Assembly (NCBI RefSeq): GCF_004614195.1
Contig: NZ_SPUM01000117.1
Span: 1 to 37,040 of the forward strand
DNA length: 37,040 nucleotides
Direction of reading: 5' to 3'
Origin: Massilia horti
GTDB taxonomy: Bacteria > Pseudomonadota > Gammaproteobacteria > Burkholderiales > Burkholderiaceae_D
Below, piece after piece: positions 26,283 to 35,458 of this stretch (positions are counted from its first letter, which is position 1; the number at the start of each line of letters is the position of its first letter). The notes beneath the pieces were generated by a model that saw only the letters and a program-made list of their open reading frames with translations, had not been told where the DNA came from and searched no databases. Made by a program: the position numbers and the translations under genes.

Positions 26283-28574
26283 TTACGCTTCGGCCAAGTT
26301 CGCTTCAGGCGCTAACTTTAACAGCAAAATGAATACCGACGCGCCTGTTCCATCGGCCCGGTTCTGGACATCGATGCGGCCCCCGTGCTCATCAATGATC
26401 TTCTTGACCATCGGCAGGCCCAGGCCGGTGCCGCGCGCCTTCGAGGTCACGTACGGCTCGAACGCGCGCGCCAGGATCTTGGGCGCGAAACCGGGGCCGT
26501 TGTCGACGATCGCCAGCCGCACCGCGGTGCCGGCCGAACCGTCCGCGCCCTGGTAGTGGATCGTCTCGGTGGCCACGTCGATGCGCGGCGGCGGCGCGTC
26601 CGGCCCGCGGTCGACCATCGCGTCCTGGGCGTTTTGCAGCAGGTTGTGGATCACCTGGCGCAACTGGGTCGCATCGCCCATCACGCGCGGCAGGCCGCTC
26701 GCCAATGCAGGATGAATAATGTCGGTATCATCACCGGCCAGGTACAGGCGCAGGATCTCGTCGATCAGAGCGTTCAGGTCCAGCGGTTCGAGCACCGCCG
26801 GCGGCGCCTTGGCGTAGTCGCGGAAGTCGTCGACCATGCGCTTCATCGCCGACACCTGGCTGACGATGGTCGAGGTGGCCCGGTCGAGCATGTGGGCGTC
26901 GCCAGGGGCCAGCCGCTCCGCCAGCTTCATCTGCAAGCGCTCGGCCGACAGCTGGATCGGCGTGAGCGGGTTCTTGATCTCGTGCGCCAGGCGCCGCGCC
27001 ACCTCGCCCCAGGCCACCGAACGCTGGGCCGCGATCACGTCCGAGATGTCGTCGAACACCACGATGAAGCCGCTGCCGGCGCCCACCGGCAGGCGCGAAC
27101 CGCGCGCCAGCAGGGTGATGTCGTGCTCCTCGAGCGAGCCGGCGCGGCGCGGAATCTCGATCTGCTGCTGCCAGTGGTTGCGCACCCGCCCCCCGGCCGC
27201 GGCCTGGGCCGACAGCGCGGAATAGGCGCGCGCGGTGGCGCCGGCAAAGGTCTCCAGGCCCTCGATCTCGTCCAGCGCGTGGCCGGCCAGCGCCCCGACT
27301 TCGACCTGCAGGATGCGGTGCGCGGCGTCGTTCGAGTTGACCACCATGCCGTCCGCGTCCAGCACCAGCACCCCGGCCGACATGTTCGACAGCACCGACT
27401 CCAGGTGCGCCTTGGCGCTTTGCAGCGCGGCGCGGTTGCGCTCGACCGCCGAGCGCGCCTCAAACAGCTGGCCGGTCATCGTGTTGAACGACTGCGTGAG
27501 CGTGCCCAGCTCGTCGTTGGTCTCGACGATCGGGCGCGGCGACAGGTCGCCCTCGGCCACCGCGCGCGTGCCCTCGGCCAGCACCAGCAGCGGTTCAGCC
27601 AGGTTGCTGGAGATGAGGAAGGCGAACGCGATCGCGCCGAGGATCGCCAGCAGCAGCGTCAGGGTCAGCGTCATCAGGTACATCTTTTTCAGGCCCAGAC
27701 GGGCGACGAAGCGCGCCTGGTATTCGCTGTAGGCGGTGCGCAGCACCTCGGCGTTCGATGCCAGGTTGACCGGCACCGACTGCAGCAGCTGCACGTAGCG
27801 CGGTTCGGCGCCGGGCGGCTCCGGCACCGCCAGCACCACCCGCAGGCGCAGCCCGGTGGCAGCGTCGAGCGCGTTCGGCGAGCCCCCCGCCTGCGGGTCG
27901 TCCAGGTCGCCCTCGATCCCGCCTTCCGGGTGCGCGTACCCGCCCGGCATGTTCGCCTGCTTCATCATCTGCGGCGTGGGCAGGTCCGCGGTCAGGTTGG
28001 CGTTATGGTCGTCGGACGCGGCCGCCAGCATCTGGCCTTCGGGACTTAACAGCATCGCGCTTTGCATGCCGCTGGTTTCGCGCACCACCCGGCGCAGGAT
28101 AGCCTGGGCGTCGGGGTCTCTCTGTCCGGCCAGGGTCGCGGCGGTGGTGGCGGCGGTGGCGCTCAGCTCCGAGAGCACCTCGTCAAGCGCCGCATGGCCC
28201 AGGTTCATGCCCGATTCGAGCGCGGCATCGATCTTCACGTCGAACCACGAATCGATCGAGTGCGAGACGAACTGCACCGACACCATGAAGATGACCAGCC
28301 CGGGCAGGATGCCGATGCCGGCAAACAGCAGCATCAGCCGCGCCATCAGGCGCGAGCCGAACTTGCCGGCCTTGTAGCGCGAGTACAGGCGCGCCAGCAC
28401 CCCGACCACCATGATCAGGAGCAGGCCCGCGGTCGCGGAAATCAGCCCCAGCAGCCAGTAATAGTAGCGTTCGAGAAAGCCGGAATTGTCATTGGCGGAG
28501 GCGAGCAGGAACAGCAGGATCGAGACGACCGCGCCGCCGACCACCAGTGCGTAACGCAACGCCTGGTTCTTCAC
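26283..28574 (-). CDS. ntrY: NtrY-like membrane sensor histidine kinase
   Basis: A 763-residue sensor kinase. Transmembrane helices at ~9-25, ~40-62 and ~82-102, a periplasmic domain (~105-295), a further helix ~298-322, HAMP (~323-375), PAS (~385-510), HisKA with phosphoacceptor His531 (RRLAHEIKNPLTP), and HATPase with N-box Asn644, DNGPGF (691-696) and GTGLGL (715-720). The architecture is that of NtrY. The start is GTG at 28574, 2 bp after the DUF4390 stop (TAGAGGTG), so the genes are translationally linked. The conserved Burkholderiales order rsmB-DUF4390-ntrY-regulator holds. The sensed signal is unknown. Confidence 0.94.
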   Translation of the reverse strand: MKNQALRYALVVGGAVVSILLFLLASANDNSGFLERYYYWLLGLISATAGLLLIMVVGVLARLYSRYKAGKFGSRLMARLMLLFAGIGILPGLVIFMVSVQFVSHSIDSWFDVKIDAALESGMNLGHAALDEVLSELSATAATTAATLAGQRDPDAQAILRRVVRETSGMQSAMLLSPEGQMLAAASDDHNANLTADLPTPQMMKQANMPGGYAHPEGGIEGDLDDPQAGGSPNALDAATGLRLRVVLAVPEPPGAEPRYVQLLQSVPVNLASNAEVLRTAYSEYQARFVARLGLKKMYLMTLTLTLLLAILGAIAFAFLISSNLAEPLLVLAEGTRAVAEGDLSPRPIVETNDELGTLTQSFNTMTGQLFEARSAVERNRAALQSAKAHLESVLSNMSAGVLVLDADGMVVNSNDAAHRILQVEVGALAGHALDEIEGLETFAGATARAYSALSAQAAAGGRVRNHWQQQIEIPRRAGSLEEHDITLLARGSRLPVGAGSGFIVVFDDISDVIAAQRSVAWGEVARRLAHEIKNPLTPIQLSAERLQMKLAERLAPGDAHMLDRATSTIVSQVSAMKRMVDDFRDYAKAPPAVLEPLDLNALIDEILRLYLAGDDTDIIHPALASGLPRVMGDATQLRQVIHNLLQNAQDAMVDRGPDAPPPRIDVATETIHYQGADGSAGTAVRLAIVDNGPGFAPKILARAFEPYVTSKARGTGLGLPMVKKIIDEHGGRIDVQNRADGTGASVFILLLKLAPEANLAEA

Positions 28575-28576
28575 CT

Positions 28577-29140
28577 CTATTCCGCCTTGTAGGTGAAAGT
28601 CTTCTTGTTCGAAGCGAGCCGCCAGTCGGAATTGTTAAGGGCATTCACCTGAAGCGGTTTTTGCAGGTAATCGCGGTCCATGAACATGCGCAGGCTGACA
28701 TTGTAGGTTTCCCCGGGCTTGAGCGCCCCCTTGGGCGCGATCAGCCAGCGGCTGGGGCGGCGGATGGTGAACAGCGCTTCGTCGAGCGTGGAAAAACTCT
28801 GCTTCACGCTGCCCGGCACCGACACGTGGTACTGGCGGGTGAGCATGTCGTAGACGATGTTCACGGTCTGGCGCGTGGACACCGCCTTGTCGTCGCGCCA
28901 CCACCAGCGCGGGCGGGTCAGTTCGATTTCGGTCGTGAAGTATAGCCGAACGCCGCGCTGGATGGCATCGATCAGTCCGTGATTGAGCTCGAACGAATAT
29001 TCTGCGTTCAGCCTGTAACCTTCGTCGCTTGCCTCGATGCCGGAGCGCGTGATTTCGATCGTATCGGCCGCCTGCGCCTGGGCGCATGCGAGGGCCAGCA
29101 GCAGCTGGCAGGCGAGGAGGCGAAAAAATCGTAAGGTCAC
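28577..29140 (-). CDS. DUF4390 domain protein, exported
   Basis: A 187-residue protein with a signal peptide (MTLRFFRLLACQLLLALACAQ, cleavage near AQA-AD) and a DUF4390 domain of mostly beta structure (SFELNHGLIDAIQRGV; RWWWRDD; SLRMFMDRDYLQKPLQ). The function is unknown; the family is regularly encoded between rsmB and ntrY in betaproteobacteria, so it may provide a periplasmic input to the kinase (inference). It starts with GTG at 29140. A +1 ATG at 29162 or so does not stay in frame. Confidence 0.88.
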   Translation of the reverse strand: MTLRFFRLLACQLLLALACAQAQAADTIEITRSGIEASDEGYRLNAEYSFELNHGLIDAIQRGVRLYFTTEIELTRPRWWWRDDKAVSTRQTVNIVYDMLTRQYHVSVPGSVKQSFSTLDEALFTIRRPSRWLIAPKGALKPGETYNVSLRMFMDRDYLQKPLQVNALNNSDWRLASNKKTFTYKAE

Positions 29141-29184
29141 AGGTGGGCCGCTGCCTTGTTCATTGAGCTGTCGTCGTTGGCCGG

Positions 29185-30651
29185 CTACGCCGCGCTCTTT
29201 TGGAACAGCGCGTAGAACAAACCGTCGTGATCCCGGCTGGCGCCTATGGTGGGCAGCAGCTGGCCCGGGGCGTCAAGACGGATGGCGTTGTGGCGCACTG
29301 CGAAAGCGGCGGCCTGCGCCTCCGATTCCTGCGGCCAGAGGGAACATGTCACGAACAGCAATTTACCATCGGGCCGCAGCATCTGCCAAAGATTGTCGAG
29401 TATTTTGAACGAAAGTGTTGCAAGTTGGTGGGTATCGCTCCTGCGGCGCAGCCAGCGGATGTCCGGGTGGCGGCGCACGATCCCCGACGCCGTGCACGGC
29501 ACGTCGGCCAGGATACGATCGTATTGACGGCCATCCCACCAGTCGCGGTCCTGGGCCTGCCCCGCGACCAGGGTCGCCGGCAGGCCGAGCCGCTGCAGGT
29601 TCTCGCCGACCCGCGCCAGGCGCTTGGGATCGCAGTCGACCGCGGTCAGGTCCACGTCCGCCAGCTCCAGTATATGCCCGCTCTTGCCGCCAGGGGCCGC
29701 GCAGGCGTCCAGCACGCGCATGCCGTCCGCCAGGTCCAGCAGCGGCGCGGCCAGCTGGGCGCCGGCGTCCTGCACCGACACCAGGCCCTCGGCGAAGCCC
29801 GGGATGTGGGCCACGTTGACCGCCTGCGACAGGCGCAGTGCCGAGGGGCCGATCACGTCGGCCTGCATGCCGGCTTGCGCCAGCCGGGCCAGGTAGTCCT
29901 CGATGCTGGTCTTGCGGCGGTTCACGCGCAGCGTCAATGGCGGATGCTCGTTGCCGGCGGCGAGGATCGCCTGCCACTGGTCCGGGTAAGCGGCGCGCGT
30001 GGCGTCGATCCACCACTCGGGGTAGTTCCACTGCGCCAGCGGCTGCCTGAGCGCCTCGGCCAGCAGCGCCTGGCGCTCGCGCAGGAAGCGGCGCAGTACC
30101 GCGTTCACCATCGCCTTGGCATGCGCGAAATCGGGGTGGGCGGCGGCCGCCGTGACGGCCTGGTCGACCACGGTGAATGCTTCGTAGGACGCCACCTCCC
30201 CTTCCGGCACGTCCAGCAGCACCAGCGCCGCGGCCAGCAGGCTTGAGAGCATCGGCGGCTCCGGCGCCTTGGCGGTCATCAGCCCCAGCAGCACTTCGGA
30301 GCGTCCCAGCTTGCGCATGGTGCGGTAGGCGATGTCCTGGATCGCGCCGCGCGCCTGCGGCGTTGCCTGATAAGCATTGAACACCTCGGCCAGCGCCTGC
30401 GGCAGGTTTACGCCCGCGCGCACCCTGGCCACCGCATTGGCCGCGCCCAGCAGCGCCAGCGCCAGCGAATCCGGGGCCAGCGCCGGGCGGTAATCCTGCT
30501 GCAGGTGCGGCTTGACCTCGTAGCTCTGGCGCAGGCGCGGCGCCTCCTGCTGCGCGGCCGGCCGGGCGGCAGGGGCAGGCCTGCGGCCGGTTGCGGCCTG
30601 GGCGGCCCTGGGCTTGGGTTTCAAGGTGAGCGTCTGGCGCTTCTGGGTCAT
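29185..30651 (-). CDS. rsmB: 16S rRNA (cytosine967-C5)-methyltransferase
   Basis: Methylates C967 of 16S rRNA using SAM. A 488-residue protein: a low-complexity basic N-terminus (~1-45, rich in Ala/Gln/Arg), a NusB-like RNA-binding domain (~62-200) and a Rossmann methyltransferase domain with SAM motif DACAAPGGKSG (315-325), catalytic/release cysteines Cys386 (DVPCTASG) and Cys436 (VTCSLWPQE). The ATG at 30651 was chosen over an open frame up to 30795 because the extra residues look non-coding and would cover the argS promoter. It heads a minus-strand run through DUF4390 and NtrYX, divergent from argS. Confidence 0.94.
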   Translation of the reverse strand: MTQKRQTLTLKPKPRAAQAATGRRPAPAARPAAQQEAPRLRQSYEVKPHLQQDYRPALAPDSLALALLGAANAVARVRAGVNLPQALAEVFNAYQATPQARGAIQDIAYRTMRKLGRSEVLLGLMTAKAPEPPMLSSLLAAALVLLDVPEGEVASYEAFTVVDQAVTAAAAHPDFAHAKAMVNAVLRRFLRERQALLAEALRQPLAQWNYPEWWIDATRAAYPDQWQAILAAGNEHPPLTLRVNRRKTSIEDYLARLAQAGMQADVIGPSALRLSQAVNVAHIPGFAEGLVSVQDAGAQLAAPLLDLADGMRVLDACAAPGGKSGHILELADVDLTAVDCDPKRLARVGENLQRLGLPATLVAGQAQDRDWWDGRQYDRILADVPCTASGIVRRHPDIRWLRRRSDTHQLATLSFKILDNLWQMLRPDGKLLFVTCSLWPQESEAQAAAFAVRHNAIRLDAPGQLLPTIGASRDHDGLFYALFQKSAA

Positions 30652-30690
30652 GGCAGGTCGATCAATGGTAAAGACGCCCATTGTAACGGC

Positions 30691-30710
30691 TAAGCCTTGG
30701 GCGAGGCTTA
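30691..30710. promoter_or_regulatory. Inverted repeat in the rsmB-argS divergent region
   Basis: TAAGCCT (30691-30697) and AGGCTTA (30704-30710) are perfect inverted repeats with a 6-bp centre, about 40 bp from the rsmB start and 54 bp upstream of the argS -10 box. It could be an operator serving either gene or a leader hairpin of rsmB. Not recognised as a known site. Confidence 0.35.
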
Positions 30711-30763
30711 AACCCGGCCTGTTGTGCAGGCCGGTTGCGGTATTGCGCATTGCGACAAACCAG

Positions 30764-30769
30764 TATAAT
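30764..30769 (+). promoter_or_regulatory. argS promoter -10 box
   Basis: A perfect TATAAT, 31 bp upstream of the argS ATG, in the context CAGTATAATGG. A -35 candidate is TTGCGC (30743-30748) with a short 15-bp spacer. The same context occurs upstream of metH. It predicts a leader of only ~25 nt. Confidence 0.55.
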
Positions 30770-30800
30770 GGGCACTGTTTGACTTTATCGATCACCGCCC

Positions 30801-32510
30801 ATGCTCGCCCAACAAAAACAAGACATCGTTGCCCTGTTCAAGGCCGCCCTGGCCCCGATCGTCGCCGGCAGCGACCTGTCTCCCAATGTCGTCCTGGAGC
30901 GCCCGCGCGACCCGGCGCACGGCGACATCGCCTGCAACATCGCCATGCAGCTGGCCAAGCCGCTCAAGGCCAACCCGCGCGAACTGGCCACCCGCCTGGT
31001 CGCCGCGCTGCTGGCCGATCCGGCCGCCCAGGGCCTGGTCGAGTCCGCCGAAGTGGCGGGCCCGGGCTTCATCAACCTGCGCGTGGCCGCCAGTGCCAAG
31101 CAGTCGGTGGTGCGCACCATCCTCCAGCAGGGTGAAGAGTATGGCAAGAGCACGGACGGCGCCGGCAAGCATGTAATCATCGAATTCGTCTCGGCCAACC
31201 CGACCGGCCCGCTGCACGTCGGCCATGGCCGCCAGGCCGCGCTGGGCGACGCGATGTCGAGCCTGTTCCAGTCGCAGGGCCACCAGGTCACCCGCGAGTT
31301 CTACTACAACGACGCCGGGGTGCAGATCCTCACGCTGGCCAACTCGGTGCAGGCGCGCGCGCGCGGCTTCAAGCCGGGCGACCTCGAATGGCCGGAGTCG
31401 GCCTACAACGGCGACTACATCCAGGACATCGCCGACGACTTCATGGCCAAGAAGACGGTATCGGCCAGCGACGGCCAGCCGGCCACCGCCAGCGGCGACA
31501 CCAACGACCTCGAATCGATCCGCCGCTTCGCGGTCACCTACCTGCGCAACGAGCAGGACATCGACCTGCAGGCGTTCGGCGTCAAGTTCGACAACTACTA
31601 CCTCGAGTCCTCACTGTACAGCGACGGCAAGGTCGCGGCAGCCGTACAGGCGCTGACCGACGCCGGCAAGACCTACGAACAGGACGACGCGCTGTGGCTC
31701 AAGACCACCGAATACGGCGACGACAAGGACCGCGTGATGCGCAAGTCCGACGGCACCTACACCTACTTCGTGCCGGACGTGGCCTACCACATTGAAAAAT
31801 TCCGCCGCGGCTTCACCCAGGCGATCAACATCCAGGGCAGCGACCACCACGGCACCATCGCCCGCGTGCGCGCCGGCCTGCAGGCGGTGGGCATCGGCAT
31901 CCCGCAGGGCTACCCGGACTACGTGCTGCACAAGATGGTCACCGTGATGAAGAACGGCGAAGAGGTCAAGATCAGCAAGCGCGCCGGTTCGTACGTGACG
32001 GTGCGCGACCTGATCGAATGGTCGGGCAACGGCGACATCACGCGCGGCCGCGACGCGGTGCGCTTCTTCCTCATCTCACGCAAGGCCGACACCGAATTCG
32101 TGTTCGACGTGGACGTCGCGCTGGAAACCAGCGACGAGAACCCCGTCTACTACGTGCAGTACGCGCACGCCCGCATCTGCTCGGCCCTGGCCAACTGGGG
32201 CGGGGACGAAGCGCTGCTGGCGGACGTGGACCTGTCGCCGCTCGCCGCCCCACAGGAGGCGAGCCTGCTGGCCAAGCTGTCGGCCTATCCCGAGATGCTC
32301 CAGCGCGCGCTGGCCGAGCTCGGCCCGCACCAGGTCGCGTTCTACCTGCGCGAGCTGGCCGGCGAGCTACACAGCTACTACTTCGCGCACAAATGGCTGG
32401 TCGAGGACGAAGCGCTCAAGCTGGCGCGGCTCGCCCTTGCGGCCGCGACGCGCCAGGTGCTGCGCAACGGCCTGGCGCTGATCGGCGTGTCCGCCCCCAA
32501 CAAGATGTAA
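30801..32510 (+). CDS. argS: Arginyl-tRNA synthetase
   Basis: Class I synthetase that charges tRNA-Arg. The 569-residue protein has the N-terminal Add-1 domain (~5-90), the HIGH motif as HVGHG (139-143, after [10 protein letters not shown]), the catalytic Rossmann domain, a KMSKS-like loop read as VKISKRAGS, and the anticodon-binding domain in the last ~120 residues (ending [16 protein letters not shown]). No strong SD precedes the ATG. It opens a long plus-strand operon. Confidence 0.97.
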   Translation: MLAQQKQDIVALFKAALAPIVAGSDLSPNVVLERPRDPAHGDIACNIAMQLAKPLKANPRELATRLVAALLADPAAQGLVESAEVAGPGFINLRVAASAKQSVVRTILQQGEEYGKSTDGAGKHVIIEFVSANPTGPLHVGHGRQAALGDAMSSLFQSQGHQVTREFYYNDAGVQILTLANSVQARARGFKPGDLEWPESAYNGDYIQDIADDFMAKKTVSASDGQPATASGDTNDLESIRRFAVTYLRNEQDIDLQAFGVKFDNYYLESSLYSDGKVAAAVQALTDAGKTYEQDDALWLKTTEYGDDKDRVMRKSDGTYTYFVPDVAYHIEKFRRGFTQAINIQGSDHHGTIARVRAGLQAVGIGIPQGYPDYVLHKMVTVMKNGEEVKISKRAGSYVTVRDLIEWSGNGDITRGRDAVRFFLISRKADTEFVFDVDVALETSDENPVYYVQYAHARICSALANWGGDEALLADVDLSPLAAPQEASLLAKLSAYPEMLQRALAELGPHQVAFYLRELAGELHSYYFAHKWLVEDEALKLARLALAAATRQVLRNGLALIGVSAPNKM

Positions 32511-32541
32511 ACAGTCCAAACGACCTGTCCAGAAAGCGCCA

Positions 32542-33231
32542 ATGACCGCCAACGTCCGTTCCGTCTCCATCCAGCGCCAGCGCGGCAATACCCTGACTGG
32601 CATCATCATCGGCCTGATCGTCGGGCTCGCCATTGCGGTGGCGGTCGCGCTGGCGATCACCAAGGGGGCATCGCCCTTCACGGACAAGGCGATCAAGACC
32701 GGCCGCCCGGCCGATCCCGAGCCGGGCCAGGCGGTCGACCCGAACAAGCCGATGTACGTCAACCGCGACGCCGCGCGCGAAGCGAACCGCGAGCTGACCG
32801 AGAAGGCGAACCAGCGCACGGCCCCCGCCGCGGCGCCCGCCGCCCCGGCAACGAACGACGCCGATCCGCTCGGCGCGGCAATCGCCGCCATGAAGGAGCC
32901 GGGCGAGGTCAGGCATCCTGCGCCGACAGTCTCCCCGGCAGCCGCCCCGGCCAACGCCGCCGCGCCAGCGACGGCGCCGCAAACCGGCGGCGATGGCTAC
33001 ATCTACTACCTGCAGGCCGGCGCGTTCCGCGAAATGGCCGACGCCGAGGCGACCCGCGCCAAGCTGGCCCTGCTCGGCTTCGAGGCATCGATCACCGACC
33101 GCAGCAGCGACAGCGGCGTGCTGCACCGGGTGCGCATCGGCCCCTACAACCAGGTCGAATCGATGAACAAGGCACGCGCCAAGCTGATCGACAGCGGCAT
33201 CGACGTGGCCATCGTACGCAACCAGCGATAA
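32542..33231 (+). CDS. SPOR-domain membrane protein (FtsN-like architecture)
   Basis: A 229-residue bitopic inner-membrane protein: short cytoplasmic N-terminus, transmembrane helix ~18-40, Pro/Ala-rich periplasmic linker (~90-148) and C-terminal SPOR domain (~152-226; YLQAGAFREMADAEATRAKL, then VRIGPYN). SPOR domains bind denuded septal peptidoglycan, so a role in division or cell-wall remodelling is likely. It follows argS by 31 bp and precedes dsbA by 10 bp. Confidence 0.9.
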   Translation: MTANVRSVSIQRQRGNTLTGIIIGLIVGLAIAVAVALAITKGASPFTDKAIKTGRPADPEPGQAVDPNKPMYVNRDAAREANRELTEKANQRTAPAAAPAAPATNDADPLGAAIAAMKEPGEVRHPAPTVSPAAAPANAAAPATAPQTGGDGYIYYLQAGAFREMADAEATRAKLALLGFEASITDRSSDSGVLHRVRIGPYNQVESMNKARAKLIDSGIDVAIVRNQR

Positions 33232-33241
33232 GGAAAACACC

Positions 33242-33913
33242 ATGGACAAGGTTCGCCGCCTGCTGTGCACCACCGCCCTCTTCGGCCTGACTGGACTTGC
33301 AACCGCCGCGCCCGATGAACCGAAGGAAGGCGTGCAGTACCTGGTCCTGCCGCAGGCCCGCAATACCGATGCCGGCAACAAGGTCGAAGTCATCGAATTC
33401 TTCGCCTACTACTGCCCGCACTGCTACGCGTTCGAACCGCTGCTGTCGAACTGGGTGAAGAAACAGGGCGAGAACATCGTGTTCCGGCGCGTGCACGTAC
33501 CGGCCGGTCCGAACGTGCTGCCGCAACAGCGGCTGTTCTACACGCTCGAGGCGCTGGGCCTGCTTGATCAGTACCACGGCAAGGTGTTCGCGGCGATGCA
33601 TGAAAAACGCCAGCGGCTCGCGAGCGACGAGCAGGTGTTCGACTGGGCCGCCAGCGCCGGAATCGACCGCGCCCGCTTCATCGACGCCTACCGCTCGTTC
33701 GGCCTGCAGGCAAGGCTGAACCAGGCCGCCTCCAAGGTCGAGGCGTATCACGTGGACTACTGGCCGCAAGTCGCTATCGACGGCCGCTTCATCACCTCGC
33801 CGTCCCAGGCCAATCAGGGTGCGGCCGAGTCGCGCACCGAGGCGCAGCAACAAGAGTATGCGCTGAAGGTGATGGACTACCTGGTGGCGAAAGCGAAAGC
33901 CGCGAAAAAATGA
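33242..33913 (+). CDS. dsbA: Thiol:disulfide interchange protein DsbA
   Basis: Periplasmic oxidant that introduces disulfides into exported proteins. The 223-residue protein has a signal peptide (MDKVRRLLCTTALFGLTGLATA, cleavage near ATAAP), thioredoxin-fold active site Cys58-Pro-His-Cys61, and the cis-proline Pro175 in YWPQVAIDGRF, where Trp precedes the proline instead of the more common Val. AAGGA lies 8 bp upstream of the ATG. Its TGA overlaps the next ATG (ATGA). Confidence 0.95.
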   Translation: MDKVRRLLCTTALFGLTGLATAAPDEPKEGVQYLVLPQARNTDAGNKVEVIEFFAYYCPHCYAFEPLLSNWVKKQGENIVFRRVHVPAGPNVLPQQRLFYTLEALGLLDQYHGKVFAAMHEKRQRLASDEQVFDWAASAGIDRARFIDAYRSFGLQARLNQAASKVEAYHVDYWPQVAIDGRFITSPSQANQGAAESRTEAQQQEYALKVMDYLVAKAKAAKK

Positions 33914-34695
33914 GCGCCGCCGGCGCCCGCGTGTTCATCACCGGCGCCTCGAGTGGAATCGGGGCGGCGCTGGCGCGCGAATATGCCGCGCAAGGCGCCA
34001 CGCTCGGCCTGCTGGCGCGGCGCCGCGACGCTCTGGAACAGCTCGCAGGCTCGCTGCCCAACGCGGCCAATCACCGCATCTACGCGGTCGACGTGCTCGA
34101 CCACGCCGCGCTGGCGGCAGCCGCGCGCGACTTTATCGCTGTCACGGGCGGCGCCGACGTGGTGATCGCCAATGCCGGCGTTTCGCAAGGCACCCTGACC
34201 GAGCGGCTGGAAGACCAGCAAGTGTTCGACACCGTGTTCGCCACCAACGTCAGCGCCACCATCGCCACCTTCGCGCCGTTCATTGAATCGATGAAGACCG
34301 GTGACGGACGTTGCCGGCTGGTCGGCATCGGCAGCGTGGCGGGCGTGCGTGGCATGCGCGGCGCCGGCGCCTACTGCGCTTCCAAGGCCGCGGTGCACAG
34401 CTACTGCGAATCGCTGCGGCTCGAAATGAAACCCTACGGTATCCGGGTGGTGACCATCGCCCCCGGTTACATCGATACGCCTATGACACGTAACAACCGA
34501 TTTCCGATGCCCTTCCTGATGCCGGCGCCGCGCTTTGCACGGGCCGCGATGCGCGCGATCGCGCGCGGCGACAGCTTCCGCGTGATCCCCTGGCAGATGG
34601 GTGTGGTGGCCAAGCTGCTGCGCATTCTGCCCAATACCTTGTTCGATTTCGTTTTCTCGCGCGCGCCGCAAAAGGCACGCAAGGCGGCGCCATGA
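33910..34695 (+). CDS. SDR family oxidoreductase
   Basis: A 261-residue short-chain dehydrogenase: nucleotide-binding TGASSGIG (11-18), NAG (88-90), catalytic Ser142, Tyr155 and Lys159 (YCASK). Coenzyme NADP is likely from Arg37-Arg38-Arg39 after the second strand. The substrate is unknown; the C-terminus is basic and contains hydrophobic segments that may associate with membrane. It overlaps dsbA by 4 bp (ATGA) and birA by 4 bp (ATGA), so the three are translationally coupled. Confidence 0.93.
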   Translation: MSAAGARVFITGASSGIGAALAREYAAQGATLGLLARRRDALEQLAGSLPNAANHRIYAVDVLDHAALAAAARDFIAVTGGADVVIANAGVSQGTLTERLEDQQVFDTVFATNVSATIATFAPFIESMKTGDGRCRLVGIGSVAGVRGMRGAGAYCASKAAVHSYCESLRLEMKPYGIRVVTIAPGYIDTPMTRNNRFPMPFLMPAPRFARAAMRAIARGDSFRVIPWQMGVVAKLLRILPNTLFDFVFSRAPQKARKAAP

Positions 34696-35456
34696 ACGCA
34701 CAATCGATCGCCCAACATTCCACCTGCGCTGTTGCGGTCGAGGTCGTGGCCGAGACCGGGTCGACCAGTGCCGACCTGCTGGCGCGCGCGCCGCACCTTG
34801 CCCATCCCCTGCTCCTGGTCGCCGAAAACCAGACCGCCGGCCGCGGCCGCGCCGGCCGCAACTGGCTGTCCAGCCCCGGCAACTCGCTGACCTTTTCGCT
34901 GGCCTGGCGTTTCAGCGGCGGCCCGCAACGCCTGGTCGGGCTGCCGCTCGCCATCGGCGTGGCGCTGGCCGAGACGCTGGCGCGCCTGGGCGTGCAGGTC
35001 CAGCTCAAGTGGCCGAACGACCTGCTCAAGGACGGGCACAAGCTGGCCGGCATCCTGATCGAAACCCAGACCGCCCCGGACGGCGGCTTGTGGACGGTGA
35101 TCGGAATCGGCATGAACCTGGTGCTGCCGGACGGGCTGGAAGCGCAACTCGGCCGCAGCGTGGCCGCCATCCCGTGGCTGGCCCAGATGGACCGCGACCA
35201 GCTGATGGCGGCGCTGCTCGACGGCTTGGCCGGCGGCCTGCGCGAATTCGAACAGGCCGGTTTTGCCGCTTTTGCCGCCCGCTGGAACCTGCGCCACGGC
35301 TGGCAGGGCCAGGTCGTCACCATCCTCGACCGCGGCGAAGTGCTGCACGAAGGCGTGGCGGCCGGAGTGGACGACGCCGGCCGGCTGCTGCTGGACACGG
35401 CTACCGGGCGCATGGCGATCGTCGCCGGCGACGTATCGCTGCGGGTAAAGGTGTAA
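34692..35456 (+). CDS. birA: Biotin--[acetyl-CoA-carboxylase] ligase, catalytic domain only
   Basis: Attaches biotin to the biotin carboxyl carrier subunit. A 254-residue protein consisting of catalytic and C-terminal domains: ETGSTSADLL, GRGRAG (50-55, biotinyl-AMP loop), KWPNDL (106-111) and Lys117. It lacks the N-terminal DNA-binding domain of E. coli BirA, so it is a ligase without repressor function (monofunctional type). coaX begins 2 bp after its stop. Confidence 0.93.
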   Translation: MNAQSIAQHSTCAVAVEVVAETGSTSADLLARAPHLAHPLLLVAENQTAGRGRAGRNWLSSPGNSLTFSLAWRFSGGPQRLVGLPLAIGVALAETLARLGVQVQLKWPNDLLKDGHKLAGILIETQTAPDGGLWTVIGIGMNLVLPDGLEAQLGRSVAAIPWLAQMDRDQLMAALLDGLAGGLREFEQAGFAAFAARWNLRHGWQGQVVTILDRGEVLHEGVAAGVDDAGRLLLDTATGRMAIVAGDVSLRVKV

Positions 35457-35458
35457 GC

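Noticed and set aside
33242..33913. DsbA with a missing cis-proline
   Set aside because: On counting, Pro175 (YWPQV) occupies the cis-proline place; only the preceding residue is unusual.
34601..35458. Upstream extension of the coaX frame
   Set aside because: It overlaps SDR and birA in another frame; the conserved CoaX start is MLLLVDAGNT at 35459.
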